Shown here: positions 35,345 to 44,906 of the stretch, one piece after another | Position numbering within the stretch: position 1 is the first letter of the stretch | Layout: each line of letters opens with the position of its first letter | Source: Candidatus Gastranaerophilales bacterium | GTDB taxonomy: Bacteria > Cyanobacteriota > Vampirovibrionia > Gastranaerophilales > Gastranaerophilaceae | DNA length: 64,000 nt | NCBI GenBank assembly: GCA_944326525.1 | Contig: CALVEG010000001.1 | Span: 310,001-374,000, forward strand | Direction of reading: 5' to 3' | Translations under genes and position numbers: made by a program | The notes under the pieces: model-generated | What the model saw: only the letters and a program-made list of their open reading frames with translations | Told to the model about the DNA's origin: nothing | Databases searched by the model: none

Positions 35345-36124
35345 CTAAGTAAGTTGTAGATTTATGTTTGATGTTTTATTGACGTAGTTTGTGAGTGCTT
35401 TAAAAACAAACGGATGCAATTTACCGTCTTTTACGTCTGCGTAAATTATAGTCAATGCTTGCTGAGGGGTAAATGCTTCTTTATAAGGTCTTTTTTCCGT
35501 TAGCGCAGAATATTTGTCAGCCATAGATAGAATTTGTAAGTTTAAATCTGCCATAAAATCTTGCGTAACAAAAGGATATCCGCTTTTCTTTGCATTTTGA
35601 TGATGGTTTCTTATAAGGTTAAGCGTTTTTTTATCAAGATTAGTGTTCTTTAAAATTTCATAACTAAGTTCAGAGTGCTTGTGCATGATTTTTGTTTCAG
35701 CTTCGTTAAGTTTTCCTTGTTTATTTAATATTTCGCTTGGAATGAGAACTTTTCCGATGTCGTGAAGGTATGAAGCGTCAAGAAGCGCTTTTTCATCAAC
35801 AAAATTTCGGAGAGAAAACGGCAGATTTTGAATAATTCCGGATGAGATATTTCTTACATCATTGCAATGATTGTTTAAAAGTGGTTTTAAATCCTCAAAA
35901 TTCAATACAGGTTCAATAGAAACTTCTTTTAAAATCGCATTTATTTTAGGATTTGAATTTACAAGTTTGGTGATTACGGCTTCATTAGCAAATCTTTCAG
36001 GAAGGTTGCTTTCAAACCTGTCTTCAGAAGCGTTATGCCTGAAGTTGACAGGCGTTGTTTGCCTTTTGTGCTCAACGCTGTTAACGCCATACGTACGTAA
36101 TAAGGAATTTATTTCCAATCCCAT
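35345..36124 (-). CDS. HD-GYP domain protein, probable c-di-GMP phosphodiesterase
   Basis: 259 residues. Polar N-terminus (1-50), then an HD-GYP domain (about 85-255): DASYLHDIGKVLIPSEILNK, IMHKHSELSYEIL, NHHQNAKKSGYP and ADKYSALTEKRPYKEAF. The usual HHE is HHQ here and the GYP triplet is intact, so metal binding may differ slightly. No receiver or sensor domain is recognisable. The start MGLEINSLLRTYG resembles MGLEVSKVSAADT of the gene at 16135. Ribosome site only fair (AAGGTG, ten bases upstream). Confidence 0.85.
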   Translation of the reverse strand: MGLEINSLLRTYGVNSVEHKRQTTPVNFRHNASEDRFESNLPERFANEAVITKLVNSNPKINAILKEVSIEPVLNFEDLKPLLNNHCNDVRNISSGIIQNLPFSLRNFVDEKALLDASYLHDIGKVLIPSEILNKQGKLNEAETKIMHKHSELSYEILKNTNLDKKTLNLIRNHHQNAKKSGYPFVTQDFMADLNLQILSMADKYSALTEKRPYKEAFTPQQALTIIYADVKDGKLHPFVFKALTNYVNKTSNINLQLT

Positions 36125-36262
36125 ATTTTACACACACCTTTTCCACTACACTTATGTATAAATAAAGTATTTTTTTTAGTTGAAATTGCATAAATGTTAA
36201 AAAAAATTAACCTTTTGATGAATTTATTACGGTTTGATAAACTTTATCTGGAGGAGAATTTT

Positions 36263-37252
36263 ATGGAAAATAATAATAGTAATGTTAATAATAATTGTTA
36301 TGTGTTTTGGAAAAGGATTTTAGCTTTTTGGACAGATTCAATTTTACTTTTAATCGTGGCTTATGTATTGTTGACTCTGTTTAAAAATCAGCTTTTTAGC
36401 ATAGGAAATTGGGGAATATTAATCGGGTTTGCAATTTTTATGCTTTATTATGGCTTACAAAACAGCAGATTGTGCGGCGGACAAACTTTAGGTAAAAGAT
36501 TATTTAAAATTAAAGTTGTGGATTTTAATAATCAGTTTTTATCCGTCCAAAAATCCTTGTTACGTGCTCTAATTTTGACACCAATGTTTGTTTTTGGATC
36601 ATTGTTGTTGCCTGTCGGGAATGTTGTTATTATTTATTCAATAATAATCGGCTTTATTTCATTTGTTATAGTAATGCTGTTTTTGTTTAATTTTCCACAA
36701 AGAAGATCTTTGCATGATCTTGTCGCAGGTAGTATTGTTGTGAATTCAAATTGTGAAGCTGTTGAATTTGTCAAAACTCGTAAACCGCTTATTATAATTT
36801 CAATAGGGGCTGTTTTAACTGTTTTATTAGCTGCGTTATGTTTTGTTTATATTCCTAAAGTTGGTATGAATTTAGATGAAATTAACGGTGTTGCAAGGTT
36901 GTACAGGCAAAATGATTTGAATTTGGCTGGGTATTCGATTCAGTATATTTATGATTACAACTATAATACTCGTGAAAGTGTTACGAAAAAAGGGATTTCT
37001 TTAACTATTGCAGAGAATAGTAAAGATTTTCAAAATGAAAAATTTGCATCTGCAAGAATAAACGATTATGCCAAGATTTTCTTGAATTCCGAATTCAAAA
37101 AAGATGATATTGAGTTTATGACAATAGGAATCGCAAATTATGCGACTTTGGGTACAAATTCAAAAATAAAGATGTTTTCAAAAAAAGCATCTATGCAAGA
37201 TTGGCTTAATGGTGTCGATATTCCAATATTAAGTAGTGAAAAGATTAAGTAG
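36263..37252 (+). CDS. RDD family membrane protein
   Basis: 329 residues from the ATG at 36263 (MENNNSNVNNN), chosen because GGAGGAG lies six bases upstream; an in-frame ATG at 36194 has no ribosome site. RDD domain (about 12-165): FWKRILAFWTDSILLLIV with the Arg and Asp, then GGQTLGKRLFKIKVVD and RRSLHDLVAGSIVV. A further span (about 175-197) precedes an extracytoplasmic domain of about 125 residues. RDD proteins are linked to ion transport or membrane stress, but this one has an unusual soluble tail. Closely followed by panE (17-base gap). Confidence 0.85.
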   Translation: MENNNSNVNNNCYVFWKRILAFWTDSILLLIVAYVLLTLFKNQLFSIGNWGILIGFAIFMLYYGLQNSRLCGGQTLGKRLFKIKVVDFNNQFLSVQKSLLRALILTPMFVFGSLLLPVGNVVIIYSIIIGFISFVIVMLFLFNFPQRRSLHDLVAGSIVVNSNCEAVEFVKTRKPLIIISIGAVLTVLLAALCFVYIPKVGMNLDEINGVARLYRQNDLNLAGYSIQYIYDYNYNTRESVTKKGISLTIAENSKDFQNEKFASARINDYAKIFLNSEFKKDDIEFMTIGIANYATLGTNSKIKMFSKKASMQDWLNGVDIPILSSEKIK

Positions 37253-37269
37253 GTGCAAGCATTGTAATT

Positions 37270-38202
37270 ATGGATGAAATTAAAAATGTTTTAATTTGCG
37301 GGATTGGAGCTGTTGGAAGTATTTATGCCGTAAAAATTCAAAACAGTAAAAATCATAATTTAAAAGTGCTTGTGGATGTTGAAAGGTTCAAAAAATATAA
37401 ATCTTCTCCGCTAATTTTTAATGATGTTGAATATAATTTTGATTATGTATTGCCTGAAGATCAAAATTTTAAGGCTGATTTAATCATTATTGCAACCAAG
37501 TTTTCCGGATTTTCTCGGGCAAAAGAAGACATTAAAAATTTTTTAAAAGATGATACGATTATTTTGTCTTTATTAAACGGAGTGACAAGTGAGAATGATT
37601 TGGCAGAACTCTATGGATGGAAAAGGGTGCTTTTATCATATTGTATTTGTCATAGTGCCGTAAGACGCGGGCGTTGTGTTGTGCATGACGGAGTGAGTAA
37701 AATTGTCTTTGGAGCCAATGAGTTTGCTGAAAATTCTAAAGAAAATGTCGTAAAAGTTAAAAGTTTTTTTGAACAATGTGGAATAGATTATGAAATTCCT
37801 GATGATATTAAGCGTTCAATGTGGCTTAAATTTATGCTTAATATAAGCGCAAATCCTCTAAGTGCAATATTTCGTATGACATTTGGTGAAATGCTGAAAA
37901 ATACTAAATTTATGGATATGGCATATAAGATTATTTTAGAAGCACAACAAATAGCCATTGCTGAAGGAATAAAAAATGCTGATACGATGCCAAATGAGGC
38001 TATGCAACTTTTTAATGCTATGATACCTGAGGGGAAAACCTCAATGCTTCAGGATGTCGAAGCTGGACGTAAGACCGAGATTGATTTGTTTTCCGGTGCT
38101 GTTGTTAAATTAGGAGAAAAATATAACATCCCGACTCCTTATAATAAAATTGTTAAAGAAATGGTTGAAATTATTCATAAAAATCAAGATTCTAAACAAT
38201 AA
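37270..38202 (+). CDS. panE: 2-dehydropantoate 2-reductase
   Basis: 310 residues. NADPH-dependent reduction of ketopantoate to pantoate, on the route to CoA. Rossmann motif ICGIGAVGSIYAVKI (about 9-23), LSLLNGVTSENDL, the catalytic Lys in DDIKRSMWLKFMLNISANPL (about 178-197) and a C-terminal MLQDVEAGRKTEIDLFSGAV with the substrate-binding Glu/Asp. Typical length. No clear Shine-Dalgarno; it may be coupled to the RDD gene. Other ApbA-like reductases share the fold. Confidence 0.87.
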   Translation: MDEIKNVLICGIGAVGSIYAVKIQNSKNHNLKVLVDVERFKKYKSSPLIFNDVEYNFDYVLPEDQNFKADLIIIATKFSGFSRAKEDIKNFLKDDTIILSLLNGVTSENDLAELYGWKRVLLSYCICHSAVRRGRCVVHDGVSKIVFGANEFAENSKENVVKVKSFFEQCGIDYEIPDDIKRSMWLKFMLNISANPLSAIFRMTFGEMLKNTKFMDMAYKIILEAQQIAIAEGIKNADTMPNEAMQLFNAMIPEGKTSMLQDVEAGRKTEIDLFSGAVVKLGEKYNIPTPYNKIVKEMVEIIHKNQDSKQ

Positions 38203-38327
38203 TTTTTTTTAATTTGTAGATTTTTTGTAAAATATTAAAAATGTAAATTTGTTTTTAAGAAAAAAGGCACTTTTTAGCGATAATAATTTTTTAAATAATA
38301 AAGGGGAAAAATAAAAAGGGAATTATT

Positions 38328-39014
38328 ATGGTTGATGGAATTTCAGCAGAGCAAGCTGTGATTAATTATGTTATGGCTTCATTGCCAGAGGTTGAATCTA
38401 AAAAAGAATATACTCTCAAATCCGGCGAGTCTTTGTGGGGAATTGCAAAACAAGAATTGGGCGGGAAAAAGCTTTCCAATCGTGAGATAAGAGATTATAT
38501 GCTTTTAATTGCTAAGTTAAATAATCTTACAACTGTGGAAAAGATGAATGGGCTTCAGGCAAATCAGAAAATTTATTTGCCAGCACAAGTATCTGGACAA
38601 GTACCTAAAGATATACAAACTCGTACCGATCTTGAAAAATCTATTGATGATGTTGTAAATATTTTGCAGAATGATAAAACAGTTTATGTTAGAAAAGGAA
38701 CACCTGATTTTATAAATATTTACCATGTTTTTCGTAAAAAAGCTTATGATCAAGGATATCTACCGATGGAAAAGGTAGTTCTTTCTTTTTGTATGGATAA
38801 AAATGGCAAGATTAAAAATATTGCAATGAATGATTTGAAAGATATAAATAGTGTTGCTTTTGATTATGAAATAGATGCAAATGGAAGAACTAAAACAAAA
38901 ATATATCCTAAACGCCCCATTCAACAGCTAAAAAAGGAAGATATGGACGTATTATTTAAGGAAGTTTATAACCAATATGAAAATTATAAGAAAAATCCAA
39001 AAAGATATTATTGA
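38328..39014 (+). CDS. LysM domain protein without signal peptide
   Basis: 228 residues. A LysM motif at about 24-85: EYTLKSGESLWGIAKQELG, then NREIRDYMLLIAKLNNL and LQANQKIYLPAQV. LysM domains bind GlcNAc-containing glycans such as peptidoglycan. The remaining 140 residues are an unrecognised domain. There is no Sec signal or membrane span, odd for a cell-wall binder. Ribosome site AAAAAGGG. Convergent with the 72-residue gene (7-base overlap). Confidence 0.83.
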   Translation: MVDGISAEQAVINYVMASLPEVESKKEYTLKSGESLWGIAKQELGGKKLSNREIRDYMLLIAKLNNLTTVEKMNGLQANQKIYLPAQVSGQVPKDIQTRTDLEKSIDDVVNILQNDKTVYVRKGTPDFINIYHVFRKKAYDQGYLPMEKVVLSFCMDKNGKIKNIAMNDLKDINSVAFDYEIDANGRTKTKIYPKRPIQQLKKEDMDVLFKEVYNQYENYKKNPKRYY

Positions 39015-39226
39015 TTATTATAATATTCGATAGTTTCTTGTCTTTGTTTTTGAATCTGCTCAATCATTTCATTAGCTTTGTCTTCAGCGCTTTCGTAGTT
39101 GACAGATGAATTATTCAAATTGCCACCTGATGTTGACTTAAGCATTGGTAGCGTCATTGCAGCTACAATCCCAATTATTAATATTGTTAATAGCATTCCT
39201 ATCATACCAGATGCAGGTTTTAGCAT
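39008..39226 (-). CDS. Small pilin-like membrane protein lacking Glu5 (72 aa)
   Basis: 72 residues: a hydrophobic N-terminal helix (GMIGMLLTILIIGIVAAMTL, about 7-26) followed by a polar, Gln/Glu-rich tail. The IIGIVAAMTLP stretch matches the end of type IV prepilin helices (compare IIGVVAAMTMP at 56116-56940), but the usual FTLxE start and Glu5 are missing. It overlaps the preceding 129-residue gene by seven bases, at the end of the rne operon. May be a minor pilin-like or accessory membrane peptide; uncertain. Confidence 0.65.
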   Translation of the reverse strand: MLKPASGMIGMLLTILIIGIVAAMTLPMLKSTSGGNLNNSSVNYESAEDKANEMIEQIQKQRQETIEYYNNQ

Positions 39227-39609
39227 AACTTATTCCTTTTTATATAAAGAGTTACAGCCTCTTCAACCGTTTTAGGTGTATTAAGTGCATCATCAGGATT
39301 GTTTGGCTCAAAAAGTTTTTTATCAACAAAAAATTTATTGTATATTGTAAGTCCTAAGAAAATTACGAACGATGAAAGTGCAACCCCGCCCATTGCGATA
39401 AGGAATTTTGCGATAGCATCAGATTTACTTTGATCTACAGTCTGAGCTGCGTTTGTCGCTGTGGTTGGAAGAGCCGGCAGTTGATCTGTAACTGCAGATG
39501 GGTCACAAACACCTGCCTGAGCGGCAATAATAACTGTTATTGCCGCTAATAGCATTATTGAAAATATTTTAAAATATGTTTTATGTTGTTGTTTCAATTT
39601 TTTCATCAT
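39220..39609 (-). CDS. Small two-span membrane protein in rne operon (129 aa)
   Basis: 129 residues: hydrophobic segment 15-33 ending AAQAGVCD, a signal-anchor or signal peptide; a Pro/Thr/Ala linker; a second span (about 67-90); then a cytosolic-looking tail TPKTVEEAVTLYIKRNKLC. It starts within the last 29 bases of rne and overlaps the next small gene by seven bases, so the three are translationally linked. Unrecognised. Confidence 0.7.
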   Translation of the reverse strand: MMKKLKQQHKTYFKIFSIMLLAAITVIIAAQAGVCDPSAVTDQLPALPTTATNAAQTVDQSKSDAIAKFLIAMGGVALSSFVIFLGLTIYNKFFVDKKLFEPNNPDDALNTPKTVEEAVTLYIKRNKLC

Positions 39610-41509
39610 TTACTTTCTTGGTTTTACTTTTTTTAGAAGAACCGCGGTTTGGACGTCTTGTTTTTTTAGGTGTTTCGTCGGGTGTTGATTCTTCTGTAGA
39701 TTCAGGTTTTGGCTCTGGAGCTGGGGCTTCAGCCTGTGGCTCTGCTTGAACTTCCGGCTGAAGCGTTGGAGCTTCGGCTTCCTGTTTTTTATTTCTTTTG
39801 CCTCTAATTTTTTTAGTCCGCTTTTCTGGTTTTGCAGGTTGTGGTGCAGGCTCTTGCTCTGTTACTTGAACTTCTTCGACCACAGGTTCTGAATTTTGAG
39901 GAGTTTCAATTATTGGTTTAAGTTCTTCTTCCGGTTTTAGAACTGTTTCTGCCGTTGGAATTTCTTCGTTTGACTTAATTTCAGCTTGAAGTTCTGCAAC
40001 TTGTTCTCTTTCCTGGCGGTCGAACTTTTTACGTCTATTTTTTTGTTTTTTATTATTTTCTCGTTTTTCAACTTCTTGAACTGCTGTTTGTGCAGGATTT
40101 TCAACTTCAATTGTCGGCTGAACAGGTTGAGTCTGCTCTACGGTAATCTCTTGAGGTTGTTGGTTTTTGTTCTTATTATTATTGTTGTTATTGTTTTTCT
40201 TGAAGTTGTTTACAGGAAGTTTAAGTTTTGCAGCTTTTGCTCTGTATTCACCTTCTGCTGTTGGGGTTGCAAAGTTAAAATCAATAACCGAGCAGCCTGT
40301 TCCTTGGCAGTGAGGACATTTTTTTGTAAATATTTCCGCAAGACTTTGTCCCTGGCGATGGCGTGTAAGTTCAACAAGACCTAAATCTGAAAGTTGTCCG
40401 ACTTGAGGTTTTGCTTTGTCAGGTTCCAGTGCAATTTCCAATTCTTCCATAATCGCAAGCTTATCCGCGCGGGATAGCATATCAATAAAGTCTATGATAA
40501 TCATACCGCCGATATTTCTTAGTCTTAATTGGCGTGCAATTTCATGAACAGCTTCAATGTTTGTTTTTAAAATTGTTTCATCCTGAGTTGCAGAGCTTAC
40601 GAATTTACCGCTGTTTACATCTATTACTGTCAGTGCTTCTGTCTGCTGGATAAATAGATATCCGCCTGAGGGCATATTTACTTTTATATTCAGTGCTGCT
40701 TTAATCTCTTTATGGATATCCATTGCAACAAGCAGTGGTTCTGTGCCTTTGTAAAGAGTAACATCAATGTTTTTATTCATGTGCCAGTTTTGCAAAAGAT
40801 TTTGAACTCTGTTCATTGCAAATGCTGTGTCAACGATGATTTCTTTTGTATCTTCAGTACAAGCCTCTCTTATTACACGATACAAAAGATCTTGATCTCG
40901 GTAAATTAGGTTTGGAGGAGTCATTGTTTCTGCTGCGGTTATGATGTTGTTCCATTTTTCGAGCAGAATTTCCAAATCTTCTTGAATATCAGCTTCACTT
41001 TGACCTTCAGCTTCTGTTCTTATGATAACGCCCACTCCGACGGGTTTGATAAGATTCATTATAGCTTTTAGTCTTGCACGTTCTCTTGAGTTTTCAATCT
41101 TTTTAGAAACACTTACACCGGGTTCATAAGGCATTAAAACCAAAAATCTTCCGGGAAGGCTTATTTGAGTTGTAACTCTAGGTCCTTTATGTCCTGTTGG
41201 TTCTTTTACAACCTGAACGATAAGTTTTTGTTTCGGTGAAAGTTTTTCTTTTAAACTTCCTTTTCCCATAACGTCTTGGGCGTGAAGAAATCCCATTTTA
41301 TCTGTTCCGACATTTACAAAAGCCGCATCAATACTTGGCAAAATGTTATCAACTGTTGCTAAGTAAACATCGCCTAATAAAACTTCGCCTCTATGGATAA
41401 AGAAATCAGTAACTTTTTTACCTTCTAAAACAGCCGCAATGTTATCACGCTCTGCTATAACTATTTTCTTAGGTGCTGGCTGTGGCGCATTGTAGTTTTT
41501 GTTGTTCAT
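39581..41509 (-). CDS. rne: Ribonuclease E/G family endoribonuclease
   Basis: 642 residues. Single-strand endonuclease for mRNA decay and rRNA/tRNA maturation. Order: S1-like domain (about 40-120) with GEVLLGDVYLATVDNILPSIDAAFVNVG; 5'-sensor and RNase H-like parts; catalytic Asp in ALTVIDVNSGKF (about 302) and GGMIIIDFIDM (about 345); zinc link KKCPHCQGTGC (about 400). Residues about 430-642 are disordered, with an Asn-rich run and Pro/Glu/Lys stretches ending in basic KKTRRPNRGSSKK, as in cyanobacterial enzymes with a C-terminal scaffold. Ribosome site AAAGGA. Follows the radical SAM gene, a conserved pairing. Confidence 0.94.
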   Translation of the reverse strand: MNNKNYNAPQPAPKKIVIAERDNIAAVLEGKKVTDFFIHRGEVLLGDVYLATVDNILPSIDAAFVNVGTDKMGFLHAQDVMGKGSLKEKLSPKQKLIVQVVKEPTGHKGPRVTTQISLPGRFLVLMPYEPGVSVSKKIENSRERARLKAIMNLIKPVGVGVIIRTEAEGQSEADIQEDLEILLEKWNNIITAAETMTPPNLIYRDQDLLYRVIREACTEDTKEIIVDTAFAMNRVQNLLQNWHMNKNIDVTLYKGTEPLLVAMDIHKEIKAALNIKVNMPSGGYLFIQQTEALTVIDVNSGKFVSSATQDETILKTNIEAVHEIARQLRLRNIGGMIIIDFIDMLSRADKLAIMEELEIALEPDKAKPQVGQLSDLGLVELTRHRQGQSLAEIFTKKCPHCQGTGCSVIDFNFATPTAEGEYRAKAAKLKLPVNNFKKNNNNNNNKNKNQQPQEITVEQTQPVQPTIEVENPAQTAVQEVEKRENNKKQKNRRKKFDRQEREQVAELQAEIKSNEEIPTAETVLKPEEELKPIIETPQNSEPVVEEVQVTEQEPAPQPAKPEKRTKKIRGKRNKKQEAEAPTLQPEVQAEPQAEAPAPEPKPESTEESTPDETPKKTRRPNRGSSKKSKTKKVNDEKIETTT

Positions 41510-41529
41510 AAAAAATCCTTTGCTTAAAC

Positions 41530-44073
41530 CTATAACTCTCTTATGTTTTCATCAAAGAACCTTGTTCGTGTAATGTCTGTTTTTACATCAGGTGCTATAA
41601 GCTCCATAAGGACATCTGCTCTCAGTGACGGGATTCCGCCTTCAAGGTTCTGACCGGTTTTTAAAATTATGAATAGACTGTTTCCGTCGAATTTGTATGA
41701 CTTTATACACGGTTTGATGTCTATTTTTTTAATTAAACCTTTTTTGTTTTTCTTCTCAATAAATATTTCCTGAGAATTCAAAACTCTGTTTGTATTATAC
41801 TTAAAATTTTCAAAATCGTAAAGAGTATCATCAAAAAGTTTGATCTCATATTCTGCCCAAAATACTGTTGTATCAATGGATTTTGAGGATTTATCTATTT
41901 TTACAATACTTAGTATTTTTGAGCCTGCGGGAAGTGAGGATTCCAACTTTTGTTTGATAATATCTGTCGATAAATCTTCATAAAGCTCAAGATCTATAAA
42001 TTCGCATAAGCTTTGCGCAAATAGAGGAAGTGCTACTCCCATTGAAACTTTCATTGTTGGATTAAAACCTTGTGAATATGCTATATTTAATCCGCTTCTT
42101 GATAAAACTTTTAAGAAGGTATTTTGCCAATCAAGGTGTGAAAAATACCTTAAAATCCCTGTTTTGGTAAGTTTAATTCTGTATTTAAAAACTTCTCGTT
42201 TGTCAGTTTCTCTGGTATGGGGATCTACAGGTGTAAAATCAAGTTTCTGAGCTTTATCCGAAGCCTTATATTTGGGCGCAAGGACTTTTCGTGTTTTTAA
42301 GTTTTTACAAACTCCGCAATTTACACATCCTTTTTCACAAGTCGGGACAATGTGTGAGGAATTTACTTCTGAATTTATAATTTCTGGAACCGAAAGCGCT
42401 TTTTTATATTCTTCCTTAAACCACTCTTTATCAACTCCGATATCTATAAAATCCCAAGGCAGAGGTTTTTCAGTATCGTAATTCATTTCGGCAAGCTTTT
42501 GCAGTGAAATTCCGCATTCTTCCGCTGTTTGGTGCCAGATATTTTTATCAAAATATTCTCCCCAAGCATCAAGATAACATCCTTTTTTATAGAGTGCTTC
42601 AATATATTGGCAAAGACTTCTGTCTCCTCTTGTTAATACAACTTCAATTCTTGAAACGAATTTATCGTGGTAATTGATTTTAACGCCTTTAAGGTGTGAA
42701 GTTTTTTCTTTTAAATAATTTATATGTTCGGTTACTTCGTCCAAATTCATCTGACCGTGCCATTGGAAAGGAGTGAATGGTTTTGGAACAAAGATTGACA
42801 ATGTGCAGGTTATATCAAGTCCGTGGGTTAGACCTTTTTCTTTCTTTATAAGTTTTGCTCGGTATTTAATTTTGGATAAGAGTTCAGCCATCTCGTCCAT
42901 ATCTTTTAAGGTTTCAGTCGGAAGCCCGCAGATGAAATACAATTTAACTTTTGACCAGCCGTTTTCATACAGAGTCAAAATAGCATTCAAAATCATATCT
43001 TCAGTGATGTTTTTCTTAATAACGTCACGTAATCTTTGTGAGCCTGCTTCAGGGGCAAGTGTCATTGTGGATTTTCTGACACTTTGAACAAGATTTGCAA
43101 GCTCAAGGTTAAATCCGTCTATTCTTTGGCTTGGAAGTGAAACTGAAATTTTCTTTTCGTTAAAATCTACTGCAAGCTCTTTTATCACTTCGTTTATATT
43201 TGAATAATCGTTAGAAGACAAAGAAAGAAGAGAATATTCATCATAACCTGTATTTTCAACAAGTTCTTTTGCTATTTTAATAATATCTTCGGCGCTTCGT
43301 TCTCTAATCGGAAGATTTACGTGTCCTGGCTGACAAAATCTGCACATTCTGCCGCAGCCGCGTCTTATTTCAACTATTGCTCTGTCGTGAACAGAAGATG
43401 AAAACGGTATCGGATAAGATTTTAAGGCTGTTTCGTAATTTAATTGAGCAATTCTTTTTGTGACATTTTTTGAATAATCCGAACACCAAACTCCGTCAAT
43501 TTTTGCAAGTTCTTTAATTCTTTCGGCTCTGGAGAGTCCTTTTGTTTTTTCAAGTACTTCGCAAACTTCAAGGATAGAATCTTCGCCATCACCTATTAAA
43601 AATCCGTCTATAAAGTCGGCAATCGGCAAAGGATTATAAGCACAAGGCCCGCCTGCAAGAATTATCGGATGTTCATCGGTTCTTTCGGAATTTTTATAAG
43701 GAATTCCGGCCATATCAAGCATTTTCAAAATTGTCGGATATGCAAGCTCATATTGAATTGAAAACCCGATAGCATCAAAATCTTTAATTGCACGCTTGCT
43801 CTCAAGTGCATATAGCGGCTGAGGCTTGAAGTCGGCTTCAGGAGCGTAGACCCTGTCTGCCATATAATCAGGATGTGAATTTACCTGATTATAAAGCACT
43901 CTTAAGCCTAAGTTGCTTATCCCGATTTCGTATTTGTCGGGAAATGCAAATGCAAATCTTATTTTTGCTTTATCAAAATCCTTATTAAATGATAAAAACT
44001 CTCCGCCTACATATTGGTAAGGCTTTGTGCAGTTATATAAACTTTCGTGATACTTTCTGAAAAAACAATTCAT
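41530..44073 (-). CDS. TIGR03960 radical SAM protein fused to DUF2344
   Basis: 847 residues. Radical SAM cluster VEIRRGCGRMCRFCQPGHVN (about 240-255), with three Cys of the CxxxCxxC type. N-terminal region (about 1-200) has the B12-binding-like layout of TIGR03960, including AYPTILKMLDMAGIPY and ILAGGPCAYNPLPIADFIDG. A ferredoxin-like Cys group CEKGCVNCGVCK lies at about 580. DUF2344 (TIGR03936) occupies about 640-847: RYFSHLDWQNTFLKVLSRSGL. Function is unproven; the family is conserved next to RNase E/G and L21/L27, suggesting RNA modification or ribosome maturation. No Shine-Dalgarno seen. Confidence 0.9.
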   Translation of the reverse strand: MNCFFRKYHESLYNCTKPYQYVGGEFLSFNKDFDKAKIRFAFAFPDKYEIGISNLGLRVLYNQVNSHPDYMADRVYAPEADFKPQPLYALESKRAIKDFDAIGFSIQYELAYPTILKMLDMAGIPYKNSERTDEHPIILAGGPCAYNPLPIADFIDGFLIGDGEDSILEVCEVLEKTKGLSRAERIKELAKIDGVWCSDYSKNVTKRIAQLNYETALKSYPIPFSSSVHDRAIVEIRRGCGRMCRFCQPGHVNLPIRERSAEDIIKIAKELVENTGYDEYSLLSLSSNDYSNINEVIKELAVDFNEKKISVSLPSQRIDGFNLELANLVQSVRKSTMTLAPEAGSQRLRDVIKKNITEDMILNAILTLYENGWSKVKLYFICGLPTETLKDMDEMAELLSKIKYRAKLIKKEKGLTHGLDITCTLSIFVPKPFTPFQWHGQMNLDEVTEHINYLKEKTSHLKGVKINYHDKFVSRIEVVLTRGDRSLCQYIEALYKKGCYLDAWGEYFDKNIWHQTAEECGISLQKLAEMNYDTEKPLPWDFIDIGVDKEWFKEEYKKALSVPEIINSEVNSSHIVPTCEKGCVNCGVCKNLKTRKVLAPKYKASDKAQKLDFTPVDPHTRETDKREVFKYRIKLTKTGILRYFSHLDWQNTFLKVLSRSGLNIAYSQGFNPTMKVSMGVALPLFAQSLCEFIDLELYEDLSTDIIKQKLESSLPAGSKILSIVKIDKSSKSIDTTVFWAEYEIKLFDDTLYDFENFKYNTNRVLNSQEIFIEKKNKKGLIKKIDIKPCIKSYKFDGNSLFIILKTGQNLEGGIPSLRADVLMELIAPDVKTDITRTRFFDENIREL

Positions 44074-44110
44074 AATTCTTGTGCTAGCTATATTTTATTA
44101 GTGTTTGAAT

Positions 44111-44458
44111 TTATGCCGGATTGTCAGGGAAGTATTTGTCTATTTCGATAATTGTCCCATCAAGCGTATTATCTTCAAACGATTTTAAAAATCTGAAAAG
44201 ATCATCGTTTGGAACATCATAATTATACAAAACAACTTCGCCGTCAAGTTCCCTCATTACACGTACTATGTAATGGCAGGTTTTTGAATACTTAATCAAA
44301 TGTTCTTTGTTAAAAACATTTCCGTTGTGATCTTTGTTAAGCTTTACATAATTAAATCCTGCATAATACTTAACTTTCTCGCTGGATGATGCCGGAGGAA
44401 GTTCCTTATTATGCATTGAAAATATGTTTATAACTTTGCGGTTAATCTCGTCACTCAT
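44111..44458 (-). CDS. Unrecognised small protein (115 aa)
   Basis: 115 residues, soluble alpha/beta by appearance: VKYYAGFNYVKLNKDHNG, TCHYIVRVMRELDGEVVLYNYDVPNDDLFRFLKSFED. It lies upstream of the radical SAM gene on the same strand, 37 bases away. TAAACT at -12 to -7 is a weak leaderless candidate. No family recognised. Confidence 0.6.
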   Translation of the reverse strand: MSDEINRKVINIFSMHNKELPPASSSEKVKYYAGFNYVKLNKDHNGNVFNKEHLIKYSKTCHYIVRVMRELDGEVVLYNYDVPNDDLFRFLKSFEDNTLDGTIIEIDKYFPDNPA

Positions 44459-44543
44459 AATACCAGTTTAATATGACTTCGACCGGCATGGCTAAATGTA
44501 AAGAAAATTGAAGAATAGAGATTTGAACTTTTTGCAGTGCTGT

Positions 44544-44846
44544 TTATTTTTTTTCTTCGGCATTTTGTTCAATATATTCAATAACATCTAAAGCAAGCTG
44601 TCTTTGAATTTCAACGGGAGCGTGTTTTAGATATTCCATCGCGTGAGAAACTCTAATGTTTTTGTCGTACCATCTGCGCATAATGTAGTTGTACTGTTCA
44701 TCAAGCGACATTTCAAAATCCAAATCTTTAAGTTTGTCGATAACATAATCTGCGCAGATTGTTTGAATGTTTTCTTCTGCTTTTTCCCAAAGAGCAATAG
44801 CTCTGCTCATTGTTGCATCTACATCATACCAGCGTTTGAAATTCAT
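44544..44846 (-). CDS. Unrecognised small helical protein (100 aa)
   Basis: 100 residues, predicted almost entirely helical: FKRWYDVDATMSRAIALWEK, a short linker, then MRRWYDKNIRVSHAMEYLKH. The two halves share W-Y-D followed by S-[RH]-A, suggesting an internal duplication of about 50 residues. Ribosome site GGGGG before the ATG. Function unknown. Confidence 0.7.
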   Translation of the reverse strand: MNFKRWYDVDATMSRAIALWEKAEENIQTICADYVIDKLKDLDFEMSLDEQYNYIMRRWYDKNIRVSHAMEYLKHAPVEIQRQLALDVIEYIEQNAEEKK

Positions 44847-44906
44847 AAAACCCCCGTAAAATTTTTGCTTTACTATATTGTTTATAATATCATAAATTGT
44901 ATAAAT

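Noticed and set aside
39986-40384. 132-codon plus-strand frame opposite the RNase E tail
   Set aside because: Phe/Leu/Val-rich shadow of Asn/Lys/Glu-rich disordered sequence.
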